Part shown: positions 15,717 through 23,794 of the stretch, one piece after another
Position numbering within the stretch: the first letter of the stretch is position 1
Layout of the letters: every line of letters starts with the position of its first letter
NCBI RefSeq assembly: GCF_947503385.1
Contig: NZ_CANNDO010000004.1
Location: forward strand, 124,001-188,000
Direction: 5' to 3'
DNA: 64,000 nt
Source of the DNA: an uncultured Tateyamaria sp.
GTDB lineage: Bacteria; Pseudomonadota; Alphaproteobacteria; Rhodobacterales; Rhodobacteraceae
Notes under the pieces: generated by a model
Told to the model about the DNA's origin: nothing
What the model saw: only the letters and a program-made list of their open reading frames with translations
Databases searched by the model: none
Position numbers and translations under genes: made by a program

Positions 15717-16964
15717 TCAGACGTCCTTGGCCAAACGCAGGCCAAGCATTTGCCAACGCTGATGTGGGTAAAAGAATGTGCGGTAGCTGGCGCGCATCTG
15801 ATCGCGCGGTGTGGCGCAAGATCCGCCGCGCAGCACCATCTGGTTGACCATGAACTTGCCGTTGTATTCCCCGATGGCCCCGTCCGGCGCGCGAAATCCG
15901 GGATACGGCGTGAACGGGCTTTGCGTCCAGACCCAGACATCGCCCCAAAGCGACGATCCCGGCAGCGGGCGAAAGGCCGCGTTTTCCATAAAGTTGCCGG
16001 TGACGTCGGTGCCTGTTGCCGCACATTCCCACTCTGCTTCGGTTGGCAGGCGCGCGCCCGCCCAGCGTGCAAAGGCTTCTGCCTCGTAGTAGCTGACATG
16101 CACAACCGGCGCATCAAGGTTCACAGGCTGCGCCCCGCGCAAGGTGAAGGACCACCAAACGCCGTCCTGTTCCCACCAGTAAAGCGGGTGGCTCCAGCCG
16201 TCACGGCTTCGCACGGTCCAACCTTCGGACAGCCACAGCGGTTCGCAATCATACCCGCCATCCTCCATAAAGGCGATCCAGTCGCCATTCGTTACGGCGC
16301 GATTGGCCAGCGCATAGGGTTCAAGATACGTCTTGTGCCGGGGTGCCTCGCAATCATAGGCAAACCCTTGTCCGCTGTGGCCGATCTCCATCAATCCGCC
16401 GTCATACCGGTCAAAGCAGAGGTCTGTGGGACCGCGCACCGGCATCGGCTCGGGCGGGATGTAGGCGGGCAAAAGCGGGTTATAGGACAGCCCGTGCAGC
16501 AGATCGGTCACCAGCAGTTCCTGATGCTGCATCTCGTGATGACACCCCAGTTCAACCCGTTCCAGCACGGTTTCTACATCGCCCGCACCGGACTGGACAA
16601 GCGTGCGCAGACTGTCTTCGACATGGGCGCGGTAGGACATGACGCCTGCCAGATCGGGGCGCGATATCAGGCCGCGCTTGTCGCGCACATGGCGCGGTCC
16701 GGCCTGCGCATAATATGAATTGAAGAGCAGCGCGAACCGGTCATCGGGCGACCGGTAATCAGGCAGATGTTCGCGCAGAATGAACTCTTCGAAGAACCAT
16801 GTGGTGTGCGCCAGATGCCACTTGGCGGGGCTCGCATCCTCCATGGATTGCAGCATCATATCCTCTGCAGACAAGGGCGCGACCAGCGCTGTGGTCCGCG
16901 CGCGCGTGCGCTCGAACAGGTCTGAAATGGTCGACTGATCTTGGGCGGCGCGTGTGGTTGGCAT
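15717..16964 (-). CDS. egtB: Ergothioneine sulfoxide synthase EgtB
   Basis: 415 residues from ATG 16964 (AGGA upstream); an ATG at 17006 has no ribosome site. EgtB joins hercynine to cysteine or gamma-glutamyl-cysteine using iron and O2. N-terminal DinB-like helical domain with ASPAKWHLAHTTWFFEEF and the iron-binding H-x3-H-x-E in CHHEMQHQELL. From about residue 200 comes the formylglycine-generating-enzyme-like domain: RLPTEAEWECAA, GDVWVWTQSPF, MVLRGGSCATPRDQMR, SYRTFFYPHQRWQMLGLRLA. Both halves are complete. No egtE lyase or egtC gene is visible nearby. Confidence 0.92.
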   Translation of the reverse strand: MPTTRAAQDQSTISDLFERTRARTTALVAPLSAEDMMLQSMEDASPAKWHLAHTTWFFEEFILREHLPDYRSPDDRFALLFNSYYAQAGPRHVRDKRGLISRPDLAGVMSYRAHVEDSLRTLVQSGAGDVETVLERVELGCHHEMQHQELLVTDLLHGLSYNPLLPAYIPPEPMPVRGPTDLCFDRYDGGLMEIGHSGQGFAYDCEAPRHKTYLEPYALANRAVTNGDWIAFMEDGGYDCEPLWLSEGWTVRSRDGWSHPLYWWEQDGVWWSFTLRGAQPVNLDAPVVHVSYYEAEAFARWAGARLPTEAEWECAATGTDVTGNFMENAAFRPLPGSSLWGDVWVWTQSPFTPYPGFRAPDGAIGEYNGKFMVNQMVLRGGSCATPRDQMRASYRTFFYPHQRWQMLGLRLAKDV

Positions 16965-17032
16965 GGGCGGTGCATCCTGTGCAAAGCGAAACGGTGACAC
17001 CAACATATGCACGCGCGCCGGACACGCCCGGA

Positions 17033-18148
17033 TCAAGTTTGCGTGGGGGCCTGTGCAGGATTGGACCAAGCGCGGAATGGTGCCGATGCAGCGTCCGGAA
17101 TGGCAAAACGCCGCGCCCAGAATGGGCTGTCAGGCCATCTGGCCTCGCGCGTGTAAACCGCCTGCCGCGCGACAAGGTAATCCTGCACACCCCTGGCCAC
17201 GTGTTCGGCATAGCGCTGCATCTGGTCCCGGTCCTGTGCCAGATAGGCATCCGCAGCATGGATCGCAGTCCAAAGTGCCGTGGTCATGCCGTGCGAGGAC
17301 AGCGGGTCGAACGCGGCGGCGGCATCGCCAACGGCCACCCAGCCTGCACCAATGACGGGCGCAATCCACGTGCTGTTGGTCGCGATGCGCCTTGCCCTAC
17401 CGCATCGGTGATATCCGTGATCAGACAGGTAGGCCGCAATCGCCACAGTGCCCCGCGCGTTCTCTTCAAAGTCGCCGGTGTCGAACCCGGGCAAATCCGT
17501 GTCGGCATAGAAATTCACCACCGCCCGCCCGTCTGCAAACACGGACAGATACCACCACCCGCGCTCTTCCGCTTCGATCAAGGTCACAGGGCGCGGTGCG
17601 TGATCGCCGTAGGCGGCGAAGATGCCGTATTGGCACCCCAGCCTGTCAGCCTGAAACCGTGTCGCATGTTTCGATGCCACCAGCGCCTTGCGCCCCGTTG
17701 CGTCAAAGAGGAAGCGAGCGGCGATGGGCCCGCTGTCCGTCTCCAACAGCCAATGGTCGCTGTCCACGGCCAAGCCTGTCACGTCATGGCCAATCCGTTC
17801 GGCACCCGCCGACAACGCCTGCGCGGTCAGCGCGTCCTCGAACGCGCCGCGATCCAGTACTGTAGGTGGTCCTTCAAGCTGCACAATGGCGTTCCGTTCC
17901 ACCAGCAGATCACTGCCCCATGCCGAATACGTGCTGTGCGCGTGCCGATGAACCTCGGCTCGCAGCACCGCGTCCGATCCAAGCGTTTTGAGCAGCGGAA
18001 GCGCGGCCGCGCTCAGATGTTCGCCGGGTTTGAACGCATCGCCACGCGGGGCCGCGATCCAGAGGGGACGCGCGCCCCCTCGGGCCAGCCGCAACGCCGC
18101 GACCGCACCGGCAATCCCGCCTCCGAGGACGGCGACATCGTGGATCAA
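17033..18148 (-). CDS. FAD flavoprotein, GoxB/LodB-like CTQ maturation factor
   Basis: 371 residues. N-terminal Rossmann FAD motif VAVLGGGIAGAVAALRLARGG, a central DATGRKALVA, and the second FAD motif GAGWVAVGDAAAAFDPLSSHGM. These features put it in the tryptophan-halogenase-like flavoprotein group. GoxB and LodB of this group hydroxylate the tryptophan that becomes cysteine tryptophylquinone in their partner oxidase. Its ATG overlaps the stop of the LodA-like gene by four bases, so pairing is secure. It lacks an export signal, consistent with maturation in the cytoplasm before Tat export of the partner. Confidence 0.85.
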   Translation of the reverse strand: MIHDVAVLGGGIAGAVAALRLARGGARPLWIAAPRGDAFKPGEHLSAAALPLLKTLGSDAVLRAEVHRHAHSTYSAWGSDLLVERNAIVQLEGPPTVLDRGAFEDALTAQALSAGAERIGHDVTGLAVDSDHWLLETDSGPIAARFLFDATGRKALVASKHATRFQADRLGCQYGIFAAYGDHAPRPVTLIEAEERGWWYLSVFADGRAVVNFYADTDLPGFDTGDFEENARGTVAIAAYLSDHGYHRCGRARRIATNSTWIAPVIGAGWVAVGDAAAAFDPLSSHGMTTALWTAIHAADAYLAQDRDQMQRYAEHVARGVQDYLVARQAVYTREARWPDSPFWARRFAIPDAASAPFRAWSNPAQAPTQT

Positions 18149-20172
18149 TTCGGCAGCATCCCCTGGCTCGGGTTCCAGTCAAACCGCGTTTCCATGTTGT
18201 CAGCGTGCTGCATTTCGACAAACACGTCGCCTTCGGGCGACGGCATCCGTACGACAAAGCCCATACGCTCCCACAGGGTGATCATGTTGGTGATCCCGTC
18301 CCAGTAGCTGCCATTGGCATGGTATCCGATCCCGGCCACACCACGGGACCAGTTGACACGCGCATCAAGGAACTTGTCCCGCTCCTCGGCGCTTAGCGCG
18401 TCGTCCAGCGCAGCGGCGTAATAGGGTTCCGGCAACACGTCGATGGGCAGCAGGGCGGGCCACCACACGGCGGTCGGATAGTTCTGCTGCATCAACACCT
18501 GCTGGCAACTGAACGCATCGCACTGCCATGGCAGTCCCATCCAGCGCGTCAGATCGCCCGCCATCTGCGGTCCAATCGGCGGCGGCGTGTCGCCAAAGCC
18601 ATCGAACGCCACCTCCGGTGTCAGCAAACGCCCGAGGTCTTGGTTCAGGCTGGGCCGGTCACCATGCGCGATGCGGAACGGCTGAGCACTGTCGTCATAG
18701 TGGCGCGCATACATCTCTTTGAGGCGCAGGTAATAGGTCAGCTCGACACCGGGGTGGAACGCGCCACCCGAACACGGCTCAAGCGCGGCTTGGGTCAACG
18801 CACCCGGCTGCAATTCCAACGGGATATCCTCAAAGCTCTGGTAGTCCGTCACCACGTCTTCGGCCACCTGCCCGGCATAGTCATTGACGAATTCGCCAGC
18901 CGCCCACGCCTTGAGGTATTCGTATTGCAGTTTCGGGAACTGGAACCACTGGAGCGGGCTGCCATCGTAGTTCACACCATCGCCCAGCATATACGGGATT
19001 TTGAGCCGCTCTTCCTTATAGGCCGCATCACTCAGATTATAGGGGTCACGGAACAGGTCAAAGATCGTCTGGCGGAACGCCGCGTTTTCGGGGGATGGGT
19101 CGGTCAGCCGCGCGACATAGTCCGGATCGCCCATGTCCCCGATGGCCATCCACCCCTGCCGCAAATTGGCAGCCTGCGTCACCCATGCCATCAGCGCGAC
19201 GCGGCGGAACGTGGGGTAAATGTAACTCATGAAGGACAGCGGCAGCGCCGGCAACTCGGCCCAGCCGGCCTGCAGGTTCATATCCGCCACCACATCATAG
19301 AGCGTTGTGATTGGAGGGATTTCAGGGGCAAAGTTCGGGCCCACACAGGCGACCCAAGACGGTTCGGCCTCAAACACGTCACCGCCAATGGTCACGCGCG
19401 CCGTCACGGGCCCGTCGCACCAGTCATCATGCCATGCGTTGTTGTCGGCAAAGCTGGTGATCGGGGCGTCGCTGGGCGAATCCGAAACACCGTCCGGCGG
19501 CACCACCAGCAACCGGCCCGCATCATCCGTGCGCAATTGACCCAACCCAACCTCAATCGCATCGGGTTGCCCGCCCCAGAACGTGCCGACAAAGCGGTAA
19601 TCCGCCTCTGTTCCACCTGCATTGGTGTCCGTGCCGCTGATCTCCAGCGCTCCGCCGTCGATAATCAGGTTCTCCTCGCGGTCACTGGCGGACACAAAAT
19701 ACTGGTTGCGCTTTTGCGACGGCAGGCCCGGTGCCAGATCCCCGTTGTCGAGCGGGTTGTTGAACCCGTACCAATTCGCCTTGGCGTTGGCCAAATGCAC
19801 GCCCCATGTGATGTTGTCGCCGGTCAACTCGCCAATGACGTTGTCGTCCGCGTCAAAGGCATAAAGGCGGAACCGTTGGACCTGCTTTTTGATCTTTTCC
19901 AGACCGTCCTTGAAATTGCCGTCATCCGGCGCGGGGGGCAGGCCCGGCACCTCGGGTGCGTAAAACCATTTGTCCGATCCCCCGACCCGGCAAATCCCCA
20001 AGGCAGGATAAATACGCACCTTGGCCACCGCCGCGTCTGCGGGGGCCAAACCATAGGCGTTCTGCGTGTTGATATTCGCCCGCGCAGGCCAAGGTGCGCC
20101 CGCGATCAATGCGGCACTGGATGCCATCCCCAGAAAATGGCGGCGTGATGTGGCGTATGACTTTGTCGACAT
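18145..20172 (-). CDS. LodA/GoxA-like CTQ quinoprotein amino acid oxidase with Tat signal
   Basis: 675 residues. The family uses cysteine tryptophylquinone to oxidise amino acids (lysine epsilon-oxidase, glycine oxidase), making H2O2. A twin-arginine signal is visible (SRRHFLGMASSAALIAGAPW, cleavage near ARA at residue 32). Candidate cofactor residues are Cys467 in LEPCSGGAFHPGVELTY and Trp549 in DLTRWMGLPWQCD; their 82-residue spacing lies between LodA and GoxA values I recall. Overlaps the GoxB-like gene. Head of the run, so expression probably starts in 20,173-20,327. The amino acid substrate is unknown. Confidence 0.88.
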   Translation of the reverse strand: MSTKSYATSRRHFLGMASSAALIAGAPWPARANINTQNAYGLAPADAAVAKVRIYPALGICRVGGSDKWFYAPEVPGLPPAPDDGNFKDGLEKIKKQVQRFRLYAFDADDNVIGELTGDNITWGVHLANAKANWYGFNNPLDNGDLAPGLPSQKRNQYFVSASDREENLIIDGGALEISGTDTNAGGTEADYRFVGTFWGGQPDAIEVGLGQLRTDDAGRLLVVPPDGVSDSPSDAPITSFADNNAWHDDWCDGPVTARVTIGGDVFEAEPSWVACVGPNFAPEIPPITTLYDVVADMNLQAGWAELPALPLSFMSYIYPTFRRVALMAWVTQAANLRQGWMAIGDMGDPDYVARLTDPSPENAAFRQTIFDLFRDPYNLSDAAYKEERLKIPYMLGDGVNYDGSPLQWFQFPKLQYEYLKAWAAGEFVNDYAGQVAEDVVTDYQSFEDIPLELQPGALTQAALEPCSGGAFHPGVELTYYLRLKEMYARHYDDSAQPFRIAHGDRPSLNQDLGRLLTPEVAFDGFGDTPPPIGPQMAGDLTRWMGLPWQCDAFSCQQVLMQQNYPTAVWWPALLPIDVLPEPYYAAALDDALSAEERDKFLDARVNWSRGVAGIGYHANGSYWDGITNMITLWERMGFVVRMPSPEGDVFVEMQHADNMETRFDWNPSQGMLPN

Positions 20173-20327
20173 AATACGTTCCTGAAAAAAACTTTGCTAT
20201 GCGCAGAGCGTCTACGCAAAGGCGCAAAAAATCAACCGCAGGCTGTGGCACCGCAGGTCGCCCCTGACCGGACGCACGGACAGTCGCTCGCAACAAAGAA
20301 CGGGCGACCCCAAGGGCAAAGCACGGA

Positions 20328-21185
20328 TTACCCGAAACACATATGCGACGCTTCGGTCCGGTTTCTGGCGTTGGTGCGTTTGAGAATGGCAGAGATATGC
20401 AACTTGACCGTCCCGACCGTGATCGACAGCGCATCCGCAATCTCGGAATTTGATGCACCTGCGTGCACCATTTGCATGATCTGCAACTGGCGGGCAGTCA
20501 GCGTGTCCTGCACGGCGGTACGGGCACTCTGCGCGCGCCTGTTTTGCGCCGGACTTGCCTCGACCATGGCGCGCGCTGCCGACAGCGCCTTGGTGAAGGC
20601 GTCAAAGCTGCGCTTGACCTCTGCGGCTTCGGGCGACGGGCGCTGTTCGGTTGTGATCAGCCGATCTATCGCCTGTGCCAGCGTGTTCAACGGGGCCGTC
20701 AGGTCTTGCGCGGCGATGGCGGCATAGCGGCTTTCCGATACCTCGTTGCGTTTTGCATCCCGGAGTGCCCGTTCGAGTGCCTGCAACGCCTCGCGCCGGT
20801 CCGTCACGTCGAGGGCCACACCGTCCCAGATGACGCTGCCGTCGGGCAAACGCCGTGGCTGGCCCAGCGAACGCACCCATTTGTACCCGCCTTCCGGCAG
20901 GACCACCCGCACCTCTTCGTCCAACGTGGTCAACTCCGCCGCTGACCGCTCTAACGCAACCACAAAACGCTGCCGGTCTTCGTCATGGACCCAAGCGTGA
21001 TCCACAGACGCCTCCGCCATCAAAGCCTCGGCATCAAGGCCAAAGGCCGCCTGCACCTCTGCGCTGACATAGCTGTAGCGATACCGGCCATCGGGCGTGC
21101 GCACGCGCTGCATCGTGTGACCGGGGAACGCGCCACCCAGCAGGGCAGTGACGTCATGGGCGGGCGGGAGATACGAACCAGACAT
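20328..21185 (-). CDS. PAS-domain LuxR-family transcription regulator
   Basis: 285 residues from the ATG at 21185; a TTG at 21221 would add 12 residues. Residues about 20-130 form a PAS sensor (RVRTPDGRYRYSYVSAEVQ ... GYKWVRSLGQPRRLPDGSV, WDGVALDVTDRREALQ), a coiled region follows, and the C-terminal 65 residues are a LuxR helix-turn-helix: LTARQLQIMQMVHAGASNSE then IADALSITVGTVKLHISAIL. It lies between the oxidase run (same strand, 155 bases ahead of lodA-like) and the divergent BKACE operon, so it could control either. Its PAS ligand is not predictable. Confidence 0.85.
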   Translation of the reverse strand: MSGSYLPPAHDVTALLGGAFPGHTMQRVRTPDGRYRYSYVSAEVQAAFGLDAEALMAEASVDHAWVHDEDRQRFVVALERSAAELTTLDEEVRVVLPEGGYKWVRSLGQPRRLPDGSVIWDGVALDVTDRREALQALERALRDAKRNEVSESRYAAIAAQDLTAPLNTLAQAIDRLITTEQRPSPEAAEVKRSFDAFTKALSAARAMVEASPAQNRRAQSARTAVQDTLTARQLQIMQMVHAGASNSEIADALSITVGTVKLHISAILKRTNARNRTEASHMCFG

Positions 21186-21209
21186 ATATCTATAGGTATA
21201 CAGATATAT
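21184..21209. promoter_or_regulatory. AT-rich dyad between luxR-type gene and BKACE operon
   Basis: Inverted repeat ATATATCT / AGATATAT (21184-21191 and 21202-21209) with the palindrome GTATAC inside its ten-base spacer. It covers the luxR-type start region and lies in the shared divergent promoter area, so it is a candidate operator, possibly autoregulatory. Low sequence complexity lowers confidence. Confidence 0.4.
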
Positions 21210-21300
21210 AAAATATGGCAATCAACATATATCTTTTCTGTCCATTTACCCGATTCTGCACTAAGCATGGCCCAAACACAGTCAGAACTTGGCGCATTCG

Positions 21301-21308
21301 GGGAGGAG
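21301..21308 (+). promoter_or_regulatory. Ribosome site deciding the GTG start of the BKACE gene
   Basis: GGGAGGAG at 21301-21308 lies six bases before GTG 21315. An ATG at 21267 is in frame but would put 16 non-family residues in front and lacks such a site. Confidence 0.65.
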
Positions 21309-21314
21309 ACGAAG

Positions 21315-22214
21315 GTGGACAAGATCATCATCGAAGCGCGTGTAAACGAGCTTGCGACACGTCGCGGCAATCCGCACGTTCCGTTCCTGCCACAAGAGAT
21401 CATCGCCGATGCAAAAGCGTGCTCCGACGCAGGCGCATCCGTTTTCCACTACCATGGCCGCACCGCAGATGGCGCGCCCGATCATGCGCCGGAATTCTAC
21501 CTTGAAACCAACGCGGGTATCCGCGCGCAATCCGATATCCTGATCCACCCGACACTGGGCTACGTGGCCAACGATGCCGATGCGCGCGCACGGTTTGCAG
21601 CGGTCGAGGCGATGATGCGCAGCGCAGACACCGCGCCCGATTTTGCGCCGATGGATTGCGGCAGCGTCAACGTGGATTGGTGGAACCCGGAAACGGGCCG
21701 CTACGACACCACCGACCTGATCTACAAAAACTCGACCGCCACGCTGATGTATTTCGCCGAGCGGATCGACCACTTTGGCCTGAAACCCTATTTGGTCAGC
21801 TGGAATGTCAGCTTTACCCGGCAGATCGAGCAATTCCTCAAAATGGGGGTTCTGCGCGGGCCAGCCTATGTCTGTTTCTGCATGACGGACGAGATCATCT
21901 TTGCCGGGCATCCCGGCACGCAAGCCGGTCTCGATGCGCATACCGCCTTTCTGCCGCAGGATTTTCAAACTGTCTGGACTGTCGTCAACTACAAGGGCGA
22001 CCTGTTTCAACTGACAGAGCGTATCATTCGCCAAGGGGGCCATATCTCAGTTGGCCTTGGCGACTATGCCTATGCGGACGGCGCGCGCCACCTGACCAAT
22101 GCCGAAGTGATAGACCGGATCATCGCGCAAGCGCGCCGCCTGGGCCGTGAGCCTGCAAGCGTCGCGGAAACGCGCGAGATCCTGCAAATGCCGACACGAA
22201 AGATAGCGGCCTAA
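21315..22214 (+). CDS. BKACE (DUF849) beta-keto acid cleavage enzyme
   Basis: 299 residues from GTG 21315. Members are zinc enzymes that react a beta-keto acid with acetyl-CoA to give acetoacetate and a CoA ester; Kce of lysine fermentation is the founder. The TIM-barrel blocks are visible: IIIEARVNELATRRGNPHVP, ASVFHYHGRTADG (zinc-binding H-x-H), and GHISVGLGDYAYADG near the end. An E-A-R-V-N-E start is typical. Substrate range in this family is broad, so the acid cannot be named. First gene of an operon with a TRAP importer, E1 dehydrogenase, RidA and HpaI aldolase. Confidence 0.88.
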   Translation: MDKIIIEARVNELATRRGNPHVPFLPQEIIADAKACSDAGASVFHYHGRTADGAPDHAPEFYLETNAGIRAQSDILIHPTLGYVANDADARARFAAVEAMMRSADTAPDFAPMDCGSVNVDWWNPETGRYDTTDLIYKNSTATLMYFAERIDHFGLKPYLVSWNVSFTRQIEQFLKMGVLRGPAYVCFCMTDEIIFAGHPGTQAGLDAHTAFLPQDFQTVWTVVNYKGDLFQLTERIIRQGGHISVGLGDYAYADGARHLTNAEVIDRIIAQARRLGREPASVAETREILQMPTRKIAA

Positions 22215-22245
22215 GCCGCACGCCAATCCAATGGGAGGAAAGAAA

Positions 22246-23250
22246 ATGACACAGACGCTGAAACTCTTGGCGGCGGCGAGCGCTGTTGCACTCGCAGGGG
22301 CCGCTGGTGCGGCCGAGCTCAAGATGCAGACGTTTCTTGGCGCCAACGCCTCGACGACCAAAGCATTCGAGGCCATGGCCGCCCAGCTCAATGCGGACAC
22401 AGACGGCGCTGTCGCAATCACGGTGCTGCCCGGTGGGTCGGTTGTCGGCGCTGGCGAGACGATAGACGCTATCAACAACGGCCTGCTCGACGGGCAGTAC
22501 ACCGCCCCCAGCTATTTTGCGGGCAAGGATGCGGCATTGGGTGTGCTGGGTGACACGTTGGCCGCATATCCCGACAGCGCCACGCGCGACCGCTGGTTTA
22601 CCGAGGGCGGCGGGCTGGACTTGGCACGGGCGCTTTATGCGAAATACGACCTCTATCTGGTGTGCCCGATCTACTGGCCGCCCGAGCAGATCCCCTCCAA
22701 GGTCGAAATCGGTTCAGTCGCCGACCTTAACGGGATCAAGATGCGCGCGCCGGGCGGACTTGCGTCTGACCTGCTGAGCCGCGCGGGCGCGTCGCTGGTG
22801 ACCATGGGTGTTGGCGAAAGCGTCACGGCGATGGAAACCGGCGTGCTGGACGCCACGGACCTCGCCAACGTGGCGCTGAACGTGGCGCTCGGGATGCACA
22901 ATCAGGCCAAGTATTCCGTGCTGGCGCGCCACTCGATGGCGGTAACAGAGATGTCGGTATCCATGGACAAATGGAACGCGCTATCTGCCGAAAACCAGCA
23001 GAAATTCGAAGCCGCCTGCAACGCTATGTCAGCCGAATTGCAAACCACACTTACCGCCGAAGATGCCGCCGCAGAGGCACAAGCCAAGGATGAACTCGGC
23101 GTGACCTTCGTGGCCTTTGGCGACGCGGATGCGTCCAAATTCCGGGCACTGACAAATGATGTCTGGTCGGACTGGGGGGCAAAGTCCGCGGACGCACAGG
23201 CGGTTGTCGACAGTCACAAGGCATTCATGGCCAGCATCGGCCTCAACTGA
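22246..23250 (+). CDS. TRAP transporter substrate-binding protein (DctP type)
   Basis: 334 residues; GGGAGG precedes the ATG. Signal peptide MTQTLKLLAAASAVALAGAAGAA, then the DctP fold: LGANASTTKAFEAMAAQLN, LPGGSVVGAGETIDAI, VADLNGIKMRAPGG (the conserved arginine region binding the ligand carboxylate), and ESVTAMETGVLDATDLAN. Periplasmic receptor delivering a carboxylate to the DctQM pair encoded immediately after. YWPPEQIPSKVEIG resembles the subgroup that binds 2-oxoacids and mandelate/lactate-type ligands, which is inference only. Confidence 0.9.
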   Translation: MTQTLKLLAAASAVALAGAAGAAELKMQTFLGANASTTKAFEAMAAQLNADTDGAVAITVLPGGSVVGAGETIDAINNGLLDGQYTAPSYFAGKDAALGVLGDTLAAYPDSATRDRWFTEGGGLDLARALYAKYDLYLVCPIYWPPEQIPSKVEIGSVADLNGIKMRAPGGLASDLLSRAGASLVTMGVGESVTAMETGVLDATDLANVALNVALGMHNQAKYSVLARHSMAVTEMSVSMDKWNALSAENQQKFEAACNAMSAELQTTLTAEDAAAEAQAKDELGVTFVAFGDADASKFRALTNDVWSDWGAKSADAQAVVDSHKAFMASIGLN

Positions 23251-23263
23251 TCTCCCCAGCATG

Positions 23264-23288
23264 GGGGTCGGCCCTTTGGGTCGGCCCC
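23264..23288 (+). terminator. Hairpin between dctP and dctQ (first TRAP operon)
   Basis: Stem GGGGTCGGCCC / GGGTCGGCCCC (eleven pairs, two of them G-U) with loop TTT, located just after the dctP stop and before dctQ. No T-run follows. Such stems usually stabilise or partly attenuate the transcript so that the binding protein is made in excess over the membrane subunits. Confidence 0.55.
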
Positions 23289-23302
23289 TGTCGGAGCCGC
23301 AC

Positions 23303-23794
23303 ATGACATTTCTGGACCGCTTTGCACTTTGGCTGGGCCGCATGACGGCGTGGTGCTTTGCCGCGATCATTGCTGTCATGGTCTACGAGGTGACCGCGCG
23401 ATATGGGTTTAACGCGCCAACCACTTGGGCGCACGAGGTCTCGGTCCTGTTGGCATCCTGCGGCTTTGTCTTTGGCGGCGCGTTCTGCATGGCCGAAGGC
23501 ACGCATATGCGGATCACGTTTCTGGTGGAGGCACGCCCCGCTCTGGGGCGGTTTTCCGAAGCGCTGAGCCTCGTGGCCGGGGCCATCTACCTGTCGGGCC
23601 TTTGCTATGCGGCGTGGCGCATGGCGGAAAAGGCGCTGTGGCGCTTTTCGCTGTCGGGCACGTGGGATCCGGAGCGGTCGGGCAGCACGCTCAACTCGCC
23701 CCTGCCCAGCTACCTCAAGGCGCTGCTGTTTGTCGGCTGCGCGCTGTTCCTGCTGCTGGTGCTGCGCCGCATGATCCCACGGCGGGGCGGCTGA
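23303..23794 (+). CDS. TRAP transporter small membrane subunit (DctQ type)
   Basis: 163 residues from ATG 23303 with GGAG upstream. Four hydrophobic segments: about 12-32, 47-65, 88-108 and 130-150. The conserved DctQ features are VMVYEVTARYGFNAPTTWAHE and FGGAFCMAEGTHMRI. It joins DctM to the binding protein in the inner membrane. The stop codon shares a base with the dctM start, so the two are translationally coupled. Confidence 0.88.
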   Translation: MTFLDRFALWLGRMTAWCFAAIIAVMVYEVTARYGFNAPTTWAHEVSVLLASCGFVFGGAFCMAEGTHMRITFLVEARPALGRFSEALSLVAGAIYLSGLCYAAWRMAEKALWRFSLSGTWDPERSGSTLNSPLPSYLKALLFVGCALFLLLVLRRMIPRRGG

